Source of the DNA: JANQJA01 sp965267485
GTDB lineage: Bacteria; Pseudomonadota; Gammaproteobacteria; Pseudomonadales; Azotimanducaceae
Direction of reading: 5' to 3'
Assembly: GCA_965267485.1 (NCBI GenBank)
Contig: OZ254080.1
Span: 62,001-126,000, forward strand
DNA: 64,000 nt
Shown: positions 45,254 to 54,177 of the stretch, one piece after another
Layout: each line of letters begins with the position of its first letter
Position numbering within the stretch: the stretch's first letter is position 1
The notes under the pieces: generated by a model
Database searches by the model: none
The model's input: the letters and a program-made list of their open reading frames with translations, nothing else
What the model was told of the DNA's origin: nothing
Translations under genes and position numbers: made by a program

Positions 45254-46350
45254 ATCAGACGGGCGGGGTCGATCTGGCTGATACAGCCCAGGGTCTGTGC
45301 ATAGGGGCCGGACAGTTCGCTGCCGGTGATCAGATGCCAGGCGAGTTCCGACAGCCCGGGCGCGCTCTGCACGCCATAGCCACCCTGGCCAGCCAGCCAG
45401 AAGAATCCGGCGGCCCGCGGGTCGAACCCGGCAACGAACGACTTGTCGGGCGCGAATGTGCGGAGCCCCGCCCACCGGTGCCCGATGCGCCGCACATCGA
45501 GATTGGCAATCGCCTGGACGCGGTCGATCGCAATGGCGATGTCGATCTCGTCCGGCGCGGCATCGCAGGCGTCGCTGGGCGTCTCGTCGGCCGGTGAGAT
45601 GAGCAGCTTGCCGGCATCCGGCTTGAAGTAGAATTCCTCGTCGATATCAATGACGAGCGGCCAGTCCGTGATGTCGTGTTCAACCGGCGGATCGACGAGC
45701 ACCGCTGTTCGGCGCTTGGGCGCCAATCCGAGACCGGCGAGCCCGGCGAGTTCCGCAATGTTGTCCGCCCAGGCACCCGCCGCATTCACCACGATGGGCG
45801 CGGCGTATTCGGCGTCGATCACCCAACCATCCTGATAATCGATCTGCCGCACCCGGTGCGAGGTGACAACGTTGCCCTGCCGGTTGCGGAACTGCCGGAT
45901 GAAGCCCTGCAGGATCGCATCGACATCGAGATCGCCGCCGGTTACGTCCAGTAATCCGGTTGTGATGCCACCGGGCCGCAGTATCGGCACCAGATTCCTG
46001 ACGTGCGCTTCGTCAATCGTCTCAAGCGCCGCGTTCTCGCTCTTCATCGCCTGAACACTTTCTTGCTGCGCTGTGGTCGCGACAAACACGGCTGGCCGTG
46101 GCCGAAGCAATCGCGCCTCACTGAAGCCGTTGGGTGGATGGCGATAGAACGCATCGCCCGCCGCGGTCAGCTGCCTGACGGACTGGTTGCCATAGGCCGG
46201 TGCAAAGTAGGCGGCCGAACGCCCGGTCGCGTGATAGCCGGGTTGCGTCTCGGCTTCGAGAAGAATGACGCTGGCATCAACGGCGAGCTTCGCTGCAATC
46301 GAGAAGCCCGCGATGCCGCCGCCAATAACGATGATGTCTGCCTGCTGCAC
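45247..46350 (-). CDS. FAD-dependent D-arginine/D-amino-acid dehydrogenase-like protein
   Basis: About 367 residues from GTG 46350 (TTG 46374 is also in frame). N-terminal FAD dinucleotide fold V-I-G-G-G-I-A-G, then QPGYHATGRSAAYFAPAYG and PNGFSEARLLRPRP, and the C-terminal GFFWLAGQGGYGVQSAPG. These segments closely follow the D-arginine dehydrogenase DauA of Pseudomonas. It likely oxidises D-amino acids to 2-oxo acids in the cytoplasm, passing electrons to the respiratory chain. Substrate range is inferred. It diverges from the serine hydrolase gene. Confidence 0.88.
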   Translation of the reverse strand: MQQADIIVIGGGIAGFSIAAKLAVDASVILLEAETQPGYHATGRSAAYFAPAYGNQSVRQLTAAGDAFYRHPPNGFSEARLLRPRPAVFVATTAQQESVQAMKSENAALETIDEAHVRNLVPILRPGGITTGLLDVTGGDLDVDAILQGFIRQFRNRQGNVVTSHRVRQIDYQDGWVIDAEYAAPIVVNAAGAWADNIAELAGLAGLGLAPKRRTAVLVDPPVEHDITDWPLVIDIDEEFYFKPDAGKLLISPADETPSDACDAAPDEIDIAIAIDRVQAIANLDVRRIGHRWAGLRTFAPDKSFVAGFDPRAAGFFWLAGQGGYGVQSAPGLSELAWHLITGSELSGPYAQTLGCISQIDPARLIQ

Positions 46351-46417
46351 GTTGCGATTCGCTTTCCTGTGCAAAGGGGATCATCATAACGCTCAACTGC
46401 ACTGAGGGGAGAGGGCG

Positions 46418-47785
46418 ATGACATTTCTGGAGAACCTGCCACGCACGTTTGGTCAGCGAGTGAGGAAATTCGGTGTGCCGGGGGCGAGCCTCGCGATACT
46501 TCGGGGCTCGCGTGTCATTGCGACCGCCGCCTCCGGCGTGACCAGCGTCGATACGCGAATACCGGTGACCGAAGATACGCTGTTCCAGATCGGCTCCATC
46601 ACCAAGCCCCATACGACGACGCTCGCGATGCAACTCGTTGATGAGGGCAAGCTCGACCTCGACAAGCCGGTGCGGCATTACCTGCCGCGTTTTCGCGTCG
46701 CGGATGCTCACGTCTCACGAACGGTGACGCCGCGACACCTGCTCTCCCACCAGAGTGGCATTGATGGTGACTTCTTCGTCGAGTCGGGCCGCGGCGATGA
46801 TGCGCCCTGGCGTTTGCTCGACATGGCTTCGATGATGCCGAACCAGTTCCCGATAGGCGAGCAGCTCTCATACTGCAATCTTGGCTTTGTGGTGATGGGG
46901 TGCATCACCGAAAAGCTTCGCGACAAGCCGTGGCACGATGTGATGAAGGAACATCTGTTCGAGCCGCTGGGCATGGATCAGGCGTTCAGTCGGCCTGAGG
47001 ATGCGCTCCGCTTCAGCTGCGCGATTGGCCATGTACCCAGCCGCCGAAAGAAGGGCGTCTGGCATGCGAGCAAGGTTCCCTACCTGAGTCAGGGGCAGGC
47101 TGCAGCCGGGGCGACGCCAGCGATGACCGCGACAAATCTGTTGAAGTTCGCCCGGATGCACATGGACGGCGGGAAGAACGACAAAGGCGAGAAGGTGCTG
47201 CTTGCGCGCAGCGTCAATGCGATGCAGAAGCGCCAGATTCGAGCGCCAAAGTTCTTCCCGCGCGGGCTGACCGGTTGGGGGCTCGGCTGGATGCTGATGG
47301 ATTTCGATGGCCAGGCGGTCTACGGCCACGATGGCGGTACCATCGGCCAGTTCGCCTTCCTGCGTGTGCTGCCAAAGAAGAACCTCGCCGTGGCGATGCT
47401 GACCAACGGCGGCGATGCCGGCTCGCTCTTCGACGCCATGTACCGCGATATCTTCAAGTCTCTGGCGAGGGTCGACATGCCGCCGCAGCCAGCGCCGGAC
47501 CATTCGCTCAAGCCTGACCTGAAGCCCTATCCCGGGCGCTACCGAAATCTGGCAGGCGACTTCATTCTTGAAGAGAAGTCGGGTCGGCTGGTGCTGACGT
47601 GGGCGCCGAACGAAGGGCAGTCAGGCATACCGGAGCGTTCGCCGGTCGCGTTCATGGGCAAGGATGCGGCAATCATGGATACGGGCGATGAAGAACTCGA
47701 CCGCAACACGCTGATCTTCTCGGGCAAGGCAGACGGCAAGATGGCCTACCTCTGCTGGGGTTCGCGAATCTATCGGCGCGTCTGA
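46418..47785 (+). CDS. Serine hydrolase (class C beta-lactamase/PBP family)
   Basis: 455 residues. Beta-lactamase-fold active site: S60-I-T-K63, Y152-C-N154 and the third box H-D-G-G-T. A C-terminal extension of about 100 residues (LKPYPGRYRNLAGDFIL onward) is the beta-barrel DUF3471-like domain often attached to these hydrolases. No signal peptide is evident, so an esterase or peptidase role in the cytoplasm is more likely than antibiotic resistance. Confidence 0.9.
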   Translation: MTFLENLPRTFGQRVRKFGVPGASLAILRGSRVIATAASGVTSVDTRIPVTEDTLFQIGSITKPHTTTLAMQLVDEGKLDLDKPVRHYLPRFRVADAHVSRTVTPRHLLSHQSGIDGDFFVESGRGDDAPWRLLDMASMMPNQFPIGEQLSYCNLGFVVMGCITEKLRDKPWHDVMKEHLFEPLGMDQAFSRPEDALRFSCAIGHVPSRRKKGVWHASKVPYLSQGQAAAGATPAMTATNLLKFARMHMDGGKNDKGEKVLLARSVNAMQKRQIRAPKFFPRGLTGWGLGWMLMDFDGQAVYGHDGGTIGQFAFLRVLPKKNLAVAMLTNGGDAGSLFDAMYRDIFKSLARVDMPPQPAPDHSLKPDLKPYPGRYRNLAGDFILEEKSGRLVLTWAPNEGQSGIPERSPVAFMGKDAAIMDTGDEELDRNTLIFSGKADGKMAYLCWGSRIYRRV

Positions 47786-47796
47786 CGTCGCCCAGG

Positions 47797-48339
47797 TCAT
47801 CGTCGCGCGAGCGGCAGTCTGTCGGCGATTCGGTAGATGATTTCGCACGAGCCGTTGCGCGGCACCACCTGCTCCTGTTCGAGGAGCCTCGCTGACGGCA
47901 TCGAGTCGATGAGCCGGATGCCGCCGCCAAGTGCGATGGGCATCAGTGTGACCTGAATGTGCGTCAACAGGCCCTCTTGCAACATGGCCGCGGCAATCTG
48001 GCCGCCGCCCACGACCCATAACTGCCGGATGCCGCTCGACTGCGCCTCAAGGCAGGCGGCTGTCAGCTCGCGTGTCTCCTGCAGATTGCACCCGGCCAGT
48101 GCTGTGATCGGCTTTGAGGTGACGACCCAGCAGGGCTGATCGCCGTAGGGCCACGTGCCATAGTCATACACGAAGTCGTACGTTCCACGGCCCATCAGCA
48201 GCCCGTCGACATCCGCATAGAAGGATTCATAGCTCGATTCGCTGTGATTGCCACTGACTTCGTCCAGCCACTCGACGCCGCCGGCTTCGCTTGCGATGAA
48301 TCCGTCGAGGCTGGCCGCGACGTAGTAAACCGCCTTCAC
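47797..48339 (-). CDS. Dihydrofolate reductase-family (RibD C-terminal) protein
   Basis: 180 residues. N-terminal MKAVYYVAASLDGFIA, then DGLLMGRGTYDFV and RQLWVVGGGQIAAAMLQEGLL: the NADPH-binding fold shared by RibD C-terminal and DfrA-like reductases. Substrate not determinable. Its start overlaps the GNAT stop by 4 bp; the two are an operon. Confidence 0.9.
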   Translation of the reverse strand: MKAVYYVAASLDGFIASEAGGVEWLDEVSGNHSESSYESFYADVDGLLMGRGTYDFVYDYGTWPYGDQPCWVVTSKPITALAGCNLQETRELTAACLEAQSSGIRQLWVVGGGQIAAAMLQEGLLTHIQVTLMPIALGGGIRLIDSMPSARLLEQEQVVPRNGSCEIIYRIADRLPLARR

Positions 48340-48836
48340 AGATTCAATACCATGGTTTGCTCCATCAAGTCGCCGCCCGGGCGTAACGGCAGCGGCTCAC
48401 CCGTCGGGATGAACCCAGCAACTTCATAGAGGTGCCGCGCGGGCGCATTGCCGATTGTCACCTCGAGAATCAACTGGACGACCCCGCGCGAGCGTGACCA
48501 TTCGATCGCCTCGTTGACCAGAAGGCGTCCGACGCCCTGACCTCTTGCGTCGGGGGCCACCCACATCTGGTAGAGGTGCGCAACGTTGGCCGGTGCATCA
48601 ATGCGCGCCCAGGCCAGACCCACCGGTGTCTCCTCGACGACCGCGAAGAGGGGAAGATCGGTCGCAGTCCTTGCGCGTTCCACGCGCTCTCGCCACATCG
48701 CATCGGTGTACTGGCTCGCCTCTTCCAGGGTGCTGCCGAACGCGTCCGGCGATTCCTTCAGCGCGCGCAGCCTGATATCCCGATACGCCTGCCACTCGCC
48801 AGGATCTATTCGACGCACAACGGGCGCGGCGGTCAT
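48336..48836 (-). CDS. GNAT family N-acetyltransferase
   Basis: 166 residues. Acetyl-CoA loop in WVAPDARGQGVGRLLVNEAIEW (motif A, Q/R-G-x-G-x), VVQLILEVTIGNAPARHLYEVAGF as motif B. Acceptor unknown. It lies 9 bp downstream of the small membrane protein gene and upstream of the reductase, in an apparent pyrF-led operon on the minus strand. Confidence 0.92.
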   Translation of the reverse strand: MTAAPVVRRIDPGEWQAYRDIRLRALKESPDAFGSTLEEASQYTDAMWRERVERARTATDLPLFAVVEETPVGLAWARIDAPANVAHLYQMWVAPDARGQGVGRLLVNEAIEWSRSRGVVQLILEVTIGNAPARHLYEVAGFIPTGEPLPLRPGGDLMEQTMVLNL

Positions 48837-48845
48837 TGCGGGGTC

Positions 48846-49148
48846 TCAGTGAAACGCGGCATGGGTGACAACGCCTGTTTCGTCAATCTCGATCACACAC
48901 GTGTGCAGGCCGAGCGTGAACAGGCTGTCGACCGTGATGACGTTCTCGCTTCGCTCGACCCGCAGCAGATTCGCTGTGTCGAGTTGCGTCATGACACTCC
49001 GTTCCGTCACGCCCGGCGCAAAGTTGCCGCAGAGATAGAAGACCTCGTCTCTCGCCTCGTTCCACACAAACGCGAGCGCGAGCAACGCCAGTACCCCGAC
49101 TGCGCCCGCCGCAATTTTAGCGGCCAGCAGAGTGCCACGGTCAGTCAA
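48846..49148 (-). CDS. Small membrane-anchored protein of unknown function
   Basis: 100 residues from a TTG at 49148, chosen because GGAGG lies 6 bases upstream; the start overlaps the pyrF stop by 8 bp. One membrane helix (about 8-30), then a short domain with GVTERSVMTQLDTANLLRVERSENVI. Longer in-frame starts lie inside pyrF and give arginine-rich non-protein-like sequence. No family recognised. Confidence 0.7.
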   Translation of the reverse strand: MTDRGTLLAAKIAAGAVGVLALLALAFVWNEARDEVFYLCGNFAPGVTERSVMTQLDTANLLRVERSENVITVDSLFTLGLHTCVIEIDETGVVTHAAFH

Positions 49149-49839
49149 TGGCAGCCTCCATCTCGGCAAGGATCTGAACAGCTGCGTCACGCGGACTGCT
49201 GGCGGCGACGATGGGGCGGCCAACGACGATATGGCTTGCGCCAGCGGTGATCGCTGCGCCCGGGCTCGCGATGCGCGCCTGATCATCGGCGGCCGCGCCT
49301 GCCGGACGAACGCCGGGCGTGACGACGTCAAACGAGGCACCGAACGTCTGCCTGAGCGTAGCGACCTCCCGTGGTGAAGACACGACACCATGGCAGCCGG
49401 CGTCGAGTGCAAGGCGGCACAAACGGTTGGTGTGACGCTCGCAGCCGCCAGTCACGCCGATCGATTCGAGGTCTTCATCTGTCATACCGGTAACGACGGT
49501 GAGGGCAATGATCTTCATTCGCGGGAAGGTCGACGCTGCCTCAACCGCTGCCCGCATCATGCTGAGGCCACCGGATGCATGAACGGTGACCATATCGACG
49601 CCATGCCTGCCGGCAGCCTCGACGGCAGTGGCGACAGAGTTCGAAATCTCGTGAAGCTTCAGGTCAAGAAAGACCTGCTTGCCGAGTGACTTCAGTTGCG
49701 AGATGACCCTTGGCCCCTCGGCGGTGAAGAGCTGATGCCCCACCTTGTAGAAGGAAACCTGCTCGTCGAGTGAATCGACCACGGTCTCCATCTCGCTGAG
49801 CGAGGGGACATCGAGAGCGACGATCAGTCGCTGTGACAT
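49141..49839 (-). CDS. pyrF: Orotidine 5'-phosphate decarboxylase
   Basis: 232 residues from ATG 49839. Standard layout: VALDVPS with Asp10, FYKVG with Lys32, and the catalytic block F-L-D59-L-K61-L-H-E64, then VDMVTVHASGG and the phosphate loop PGVRPAGAAADDQ. It makes UMP from OMP, the last step of pyrimidine synthesis. Oddly, the second aspartate of the D-x-K-x-x-D tetrad is Glu64 (codon GAG), where nearly all family members have Asp. Start sites further upstream (to 49980) were rejected. Confidence 0.95.
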   Translation of the reverse strand: MSQRLIVALDVPSLSEMETVVDSLDEQVSFYKVGHQLFTAEGPRVISQLKSLGKQVFLDLKLHEISNSVATAVEAAGRHGVDMVTVHASGGLSMMRAAVEAASTFPRMKIIALTVVTGMTDEDLESIGVTGGCERHTNRLCRLALDAGCHGVVSSPREVATLRQTFGASFDVVTPGVRPAGAAADDQARIASPGAAITAGASHIVVGRPIVAASSPRDAAVQILAEMEAAID

Positions 49840-49989
49840 CGGTGTTGCGGCTGAATCCAAGTGCGCATTCCGTTTTGTTCCTTTTGGCGCTTTCGCAGCG
49901 TAGTTTGCCCGACGCCCGCCGCGGGATCTATGTCGCCAGACCTGAACGCGGAGACGATCAGGCTTACCAAGGCAAGGCATGAAGGCGGA

Positions 49990-51201
49990 TCACTGCGCTG
50001 CGACCGTCTGGGCGCGCAAAGCGTAAACCAGAAACCCCTGAGCTTGGCCTTCACCATCGCACGACTGTGTGAAGCTGATACGCGCTGAGAGCGGCAGGCC
50101 CGCTGATACGGTGACCGACTCGATCTCGAACGTCGCATCGATCTCGTTGCAGCCGCGACCATCGCCTGTCAGCGCGAATCCGGCAAAGTGATCGCCGCTG
50201 AAGGCGTTTCTTGTGGCCTGGTAGGAACTGCCGGCTCGGAATGTGTCACTGACCGGAATCGACAGCGCAATGCTCCAGGAATCGGGCGTCTCGACGCTGA
50301 AGTCGAAACTGCTCGGTGTGACGTCGTAGACGGTGAAGAAAGCGTTTCCGCCGTGGATGAAGTTGTAGCTGTTGCCGTCAGCAATGTAGTCGGCTGAATC
50401 GCCTGAGAAAGACAGCGTGGCGCTTGTTATCTCGTAGGTGACATCTTCTGCAGTCACCGGGCCGATGATCGTCGATCGCTCTTCAGTTTCACTGGCGTCA
50501 GGCGTTGCGTCGCCGAAACCGGGAAAGTCGACAAAGGCGGCGAGACCCGCTAACGATGCCACAAGTGCGACCAGCGCGGTGGCGCGAGCGACCCAACTGT
50601 CGAAGAGGCGAGTGGGACGCGACTGCGCCAGTGCGCTGATACGGGCTCTGGCAAGCTCCGTGAACTGGCCGTTATCGCCATAGCGATCGAGGTAAGCTTG
50701 ATACTCGGCGGCACTTTGCTGCGCGGCGGTTGCGATGCTTCGCCAGAATTCCGCTTCAACATTGAACGCATCGAGCGTTGCGGTCGCTTCGGCGGCTCGT
50801 GGCTCACCGGGCCTGTCGGCCTTCTTCAGCACAAGCTCGATCAGTTCACTCAGGTCATGGCTGTCGGGTTGACGGTCCCAGGCCGAGAGATCCAGCGTAT
50901 GCAGACTGCGAAAGCCGAACGGTGGCGTCGTGCCGTCGATAGAGACCGGCAGGAGGATGCCGCGTTGCTTCGCCTCGTTGGCCTCTTCGAGCACCCAGTC
51001 GGATTCGACTGACTGGCGCGACCACAGGACGATCGCCACCCGAGCCTGACGGATGACAGCCTCAATCTCCTGCGCGAACCGATTGCCGGGCAGCAAGTCG
51101 ACATCCCACCAGACCGAGCAGCCATGCTCAGTGAGCGCCTGCGCGAGAGCCTGCGCCGCGTCGCGCTCCTCACGCTTGTAGCTGATAAAGACATCAGGCA
51201 T
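49990..51201 (-). CDS. TIR-domain transmembrane protein
   Basis: 403 residues. TIR domain at 1-125 (VFISYKREERDAAQALAQAL, WWDVDLLPGNRF) with the putative NADase glutamate Glu73 in SDWVLEEANEA. Next, a helical segment (about 148-192, FWRSIA...AYLDRYGDNGQFTELARARI) common in TIR and caspase-like bacterial proteins, one membrane helix (205-225) and a beta-rich C-terminal domain of about 165 residues, probably periplasmic. Such fusions could signal across the membrane or kill on phage damage. It stands alone and divergent from a histidine kinase, with no obvious defence partner adjacent. Confidence 0.87.
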   Translation of the reverse strand: MPDVFISYKREERDAAQALAQALTEHGCSVWWDVDLLPGNRFAQEIEAVIRQARVAIVLWSRQSVESDWVLEEANEAKQRGILLPVSIDGTTPPFGFRSLHTLDLSAWDRQPDSHDLSELIELVLKKADRPGEPRAAEATATLDAFNVEAEFWRSIATAAQQSAAEYQAYLDRYGDNGQFTELARARISALAQSRPTRLFDSWVARATALVALVASLAGLAAFVDFPGFGDATPDASETEERSTIIGPVTAEDVTYEITSATLSFSGDSADYIADGNSYNFIHGGNAFFTVYDVTPSSFDFSVETPDSWSIALSIPVSDTFRAGSSYQATRNAFSGDHFAGFALTGDGRGCNEIDATFEIESVTVSAGLPLSARISFTQSCDGEGQAQGFLVYALRAQTVAAQ

Positions 51202-51393
51202 TGATGGCGGCCGGTCGGATGCTGTGTGAATACAATACCTGCCGGTCGCGATTCAATCGAGCGCTGAAGCAGTCTGGCTTTCGCACTGACTGACAGGAGC
51301 TTGGTCTGACCGGGCGGCTCGAGCAGTCGCGTTGCTCGGCCCGCACGGAGATGCTAAACAAGGATCAGACCCTGATCGCGAGATCTTCTCGTC

Positions 51394-53313
51394 GTGCTGG
51401 TTCGAATCGTCCTGTTGTTCATGTTTGGTGGCAGTGCGCTGGCGTCAGCGGAGGTGCGCGATCTGCGCCTTGACGCAACTGCTTCAATTCATGACCCGCT
51501 CCCGGTCATCGACATTTATCGCGACACGAGCGGGCAACGATCAATCGAGGATGCGCAGGCACTTCCCCACGCTGACCTCGATGGCCCGCTCAGCTTCGGC
51601 TACACGCCGGACAAGATCTGGCTCCGATTCGGCGTCAGCAATCCAGCCGCTGACGAGATTGAGTGGGTGTTACGAACGCACGTTCGGTTCATGCGCCCGC
51701 TGGAAGTGTTTATCGACCGTGGTGAGGGCCCCCGGCGGCTGCTCTACAATGACGAGCACAGTACGTTTGGCATGCGACCGGAAGGCATTCGTCATCTTGC
51801 GGTTGCCTTCTCTCTTGCCGCCAACGAACGTGCGACGTTCTATATCCGTGTCGGTGCCGGTGGCTCGTTGTCCCTTCCAATGGAGATCACGACTCGAACC
51901 GAGATTGTGCGAGAGCAATGGCAAACAGCGGCAGGATCTTTTGTGTTTGTGGCTATTCTTGCCACGCTGGCGCTCGTCAACCTGTTTCACTTCGTTGCGG
52001 TACGCGCTAATGCCTATTGGCTGTACGGACTTCAGGCCATGGCCTTCGGTACCTACGTCTTGCACATGGAAGGCTTTACGTTTCAGTATCTCTGGCCCAA
52101 CGCACCCGGCTGGAACAGCATTGCCTCGCCCGTTCTCGGCAACCTGTGCCACTTCACGGCGCTGCTCTTCGCCGTCGCATTTCTGCGATCCCGTGAGTTC
52201 ACGCCGCGCATCTATCGTTGGCTCCTCGTGTTCGTCGCGCTCTCCGGCGCACTCGTTCTCGCCAGTTTCGTGCTGAGTTCTCGCCTGACCAACCAGATGG
52301 GCCTTGTTATGGTCGCGATCGCAGCGATCGTCACCGTCGCCAACGCAATCGTCGTACTGATGCGCGGAAATCTGTCGGCCGCCTACTATCTGCTTGGCTG
52401 GACCGTCATGGCATCTGCTGTGCTTTACTTCTCGGCAGGTATGCTTTCGCTCATTCCGGACTTCGGGCTCTCGCCACTGTCTGTCATGAAGATCGGCATG
52501 GTGGGAGAAGCACTCGCACTCGCGCTCGGTCTTGCTGATCAGCATCGCCGATTGACCAGACGCCACGCCGATACGCAGGCCGAACTCGTCCTGACGCTCC
52601 AGCAGCGTCTCGACGATGCCCGGGAGCTTGTTCTGCTGGAGCAGGAGCGCGAGCGCATCAATACTGAATTGAACGAACGCTCACGCCGACTCGCTACAAC
52701 CACACACGACATCAACCAGCCGGTGCAGTCACTGCGGCTTGTGCTGGGCAGGCTTGCCGACAGGATTGGCGACCCCGAAGTGGCATCACAGCTTGATCAA
52801 ACGCTAGCGGATGTCAGCGATATCCTGAACGATGCGCTGGAGCGTTCACGTGGAGAGCTGCGGAACGGCGACGCCTTCACGCCCTTGGTCGTGGGTCCGC
52901 TCCTGAAGGGAATTTCGGAAGAGCTGGAGGCGAGCGCCGCAAGGCGGGGCAAGCGCATCCGGGCGTTCGACTCGCAACTGGTCTTGCGTGCACCGCGTAT
53001 TCCGCTCAAGCGCTGTCTGGCGAATCTCGCTGCTAACGCCATTGCGCATGGCGGCTCCGAGATTCTGCTCGGCGCTCGGCGTCGTGGTAGCGAGGTAGAG
53101 CTTCAGGTGATCGACAACGGCGCGGGCATCGACGCGTCGCAGCTCGGCGATCTGACGGGTCTTTTCAGTAAAGGGGATCACTCCGATGGCTACGGCATCG
53201 GTCTCGCGATTGTCACCGAGATATCAGATCGATTTGGCTGGAATTTCCGCCTCAACTCCACGCCAGGGCGCGGTTCAACATTCTCGATTTCCATTTCTTT
53301 GCGGGAATCCTGA
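51394..53313 (+). CDS. 7TMR-DISM sensor histidine kinase
   Basis: 639 residues from GTG 51394. Signal peptide (S-A-L-A-S-A), periplasmic DISMED2-type jelly-roll domain (about 25-165), seven membrane segments (about 175-375), a coiled coil (about 390-430), HisKA box T-T-H-D-I-N-Q-P with phospho-acceptor His438, and an HATPase domain with NLAANAIAHG, DNGAGID and GYGIGLAIV. It may sense carbohydrates or other periplasmic ligands; no cognate response regulator is adjacent. Divergent from the TIR gene across about 190 bp in which I saw only a repeated gccggtcg. Confidence 0.93.
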   Translation: MLVRIVLLFMFGGSALASAEVRDLRLDATASIHDPLPVIDIYRDTSGQRSIEDAQALPHADLDGPLSFGYTPDKIWLRFGVSNPAADEIEWVLRTHVRFMRPLEVFIDRGEGPRRLLYNDEHSTFGMRPEGIRHLAVAFSLAANERATFYIRVGAGGSLSLPMEITTRTEIVREQWQTAAGSFVFVAILATLALVNLFHFVAVRANAYWLYGLQAMAFGTYVLHMEGFTFQYLWPNAPGWNSIASPVLGNLCHFTALLFAVAFLRSREFTPRIYRWLLVFVALSGALVLASFVLSSRLTNQMGLVMVAIAAIVTVANAIVVLMRGNLSAAYYLLGWTVMASAVLYFSAGMLSLIPDFGLSPLSVMKIGMVGEALALALGLADQHRRLTRRHADTQAELVLTLQQRLDDARELVLLEQERERINTELNERSRRLATTTHDINQPVQSLRLVLGRLADRIGDPEVASQLDQTLADVSDILNDALERSRGELRNGDAFTPLVVGPLLKGISEELEASAARRGKRIRAFDSQLVLRAPRIPLKRCLANLAANAIAHGGSEILLGARRRGSEVELQVIDNGAGIDASQLGDLTGLFSKGDHSDGYGIGLAIVTEISDRFGWNFRLNSTPGRGSTFSISISLRES

Positions 53314-53321
53314 GCACAGCG

Positions 53322-54083
53322 TCAAGTGGTCATCGAGCGCGCGGTGCTAGCCTTCCATGTGGATGTGATCAGCGTTGCCGCGATGAAGATTGAGAAAAAA
53401 ATCGTTGAGGGCGGCGCGGAGACAGCGACGAGCCTGAGGTCTACGACGCCAGAGGTTGTCGTCGGCCCTATGCGCAGCCGGGAGTCTTTGGGAGGCGACG
53501 TGGTATAGGCAAAAAAGAGATTGTAGGTCTTGCCGGCTTCGAGGAGCCCGGTCGGAGACCCGATCAGAAAGTCAGCGTCGAGCCCATCCGTCAGGTTGGC
53601 AGTCGAGATATCGTTCGATGACGTTGCAACCCGGGATTCGGTCGTGTCCCGATAGAGTATCTCTCCGTCCTTCTCTGAGAAGATGATGTTGGAGAACAGG
53701 TGTGCCCACGGGTAATGATCGATGATCCCGAATGTATTGACGATCTCGTATTGGGCGTCGGTCGCAACCGTAAACTCCAGTCCATCCTGGTAAGAAGAGA
53801 CGAAGGCGTTCTCCCGGACGAAGTCTGGCGGCCCTGTCTGCGGTGCCATGGTGTGCTGGACGGAATACAGGATCCGGGCGCTGTCATCCCCCAGATTGTG
53901 GCCGTAGCGGGTCCGAGCTTTGCTGAGCCCGCTATCGGCAATCGCCGTTCGGCTATAGGACCCTCCTATGTCTGTATTGATGTCCTTGTCGTGAAAGTTG
54001 TAGGTCGTCTGGTGAGACTGACTGTAATAGTAGTCGTTTACCTCATTGACGAGCGTGGACCGCTCTATATCGATGAGTTGGCC
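53322..54083 (-). pseudogene. 3' part of a secreted-protein gene split by IS21
   Basis: 253 codons plus stop, the C-terminal portion of a protein interrupted by the insertion element. Joined to the 56047-56112 fragment across a single copy of the 5-bp duplication it reads as one 275-residue ORF, in frame, with a signal peptide at the junction. The mature protein is beta-rich (TYNFHDKDINTDIGGSYS, AHLFSNIIFSEKDGEILY) and ends with a hydrophobic helix after S-A-P-P-S-T and a basic tail, resembling a PEP-CTERM-type sorting signal. Precise excision of the element would restore it. In-frame codons beyond 54083 belong to the IS. Confidence 0.85.
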
Positions 54084-54177
54084 CGCTGTGTTAACGCCGG
54101 AGTAAAACTGACCCCCCTCGTCGAAGTAAAACTGACCCCCCTGCATGGGTATGCTGGCGTCCATTTGGAACGACGCC

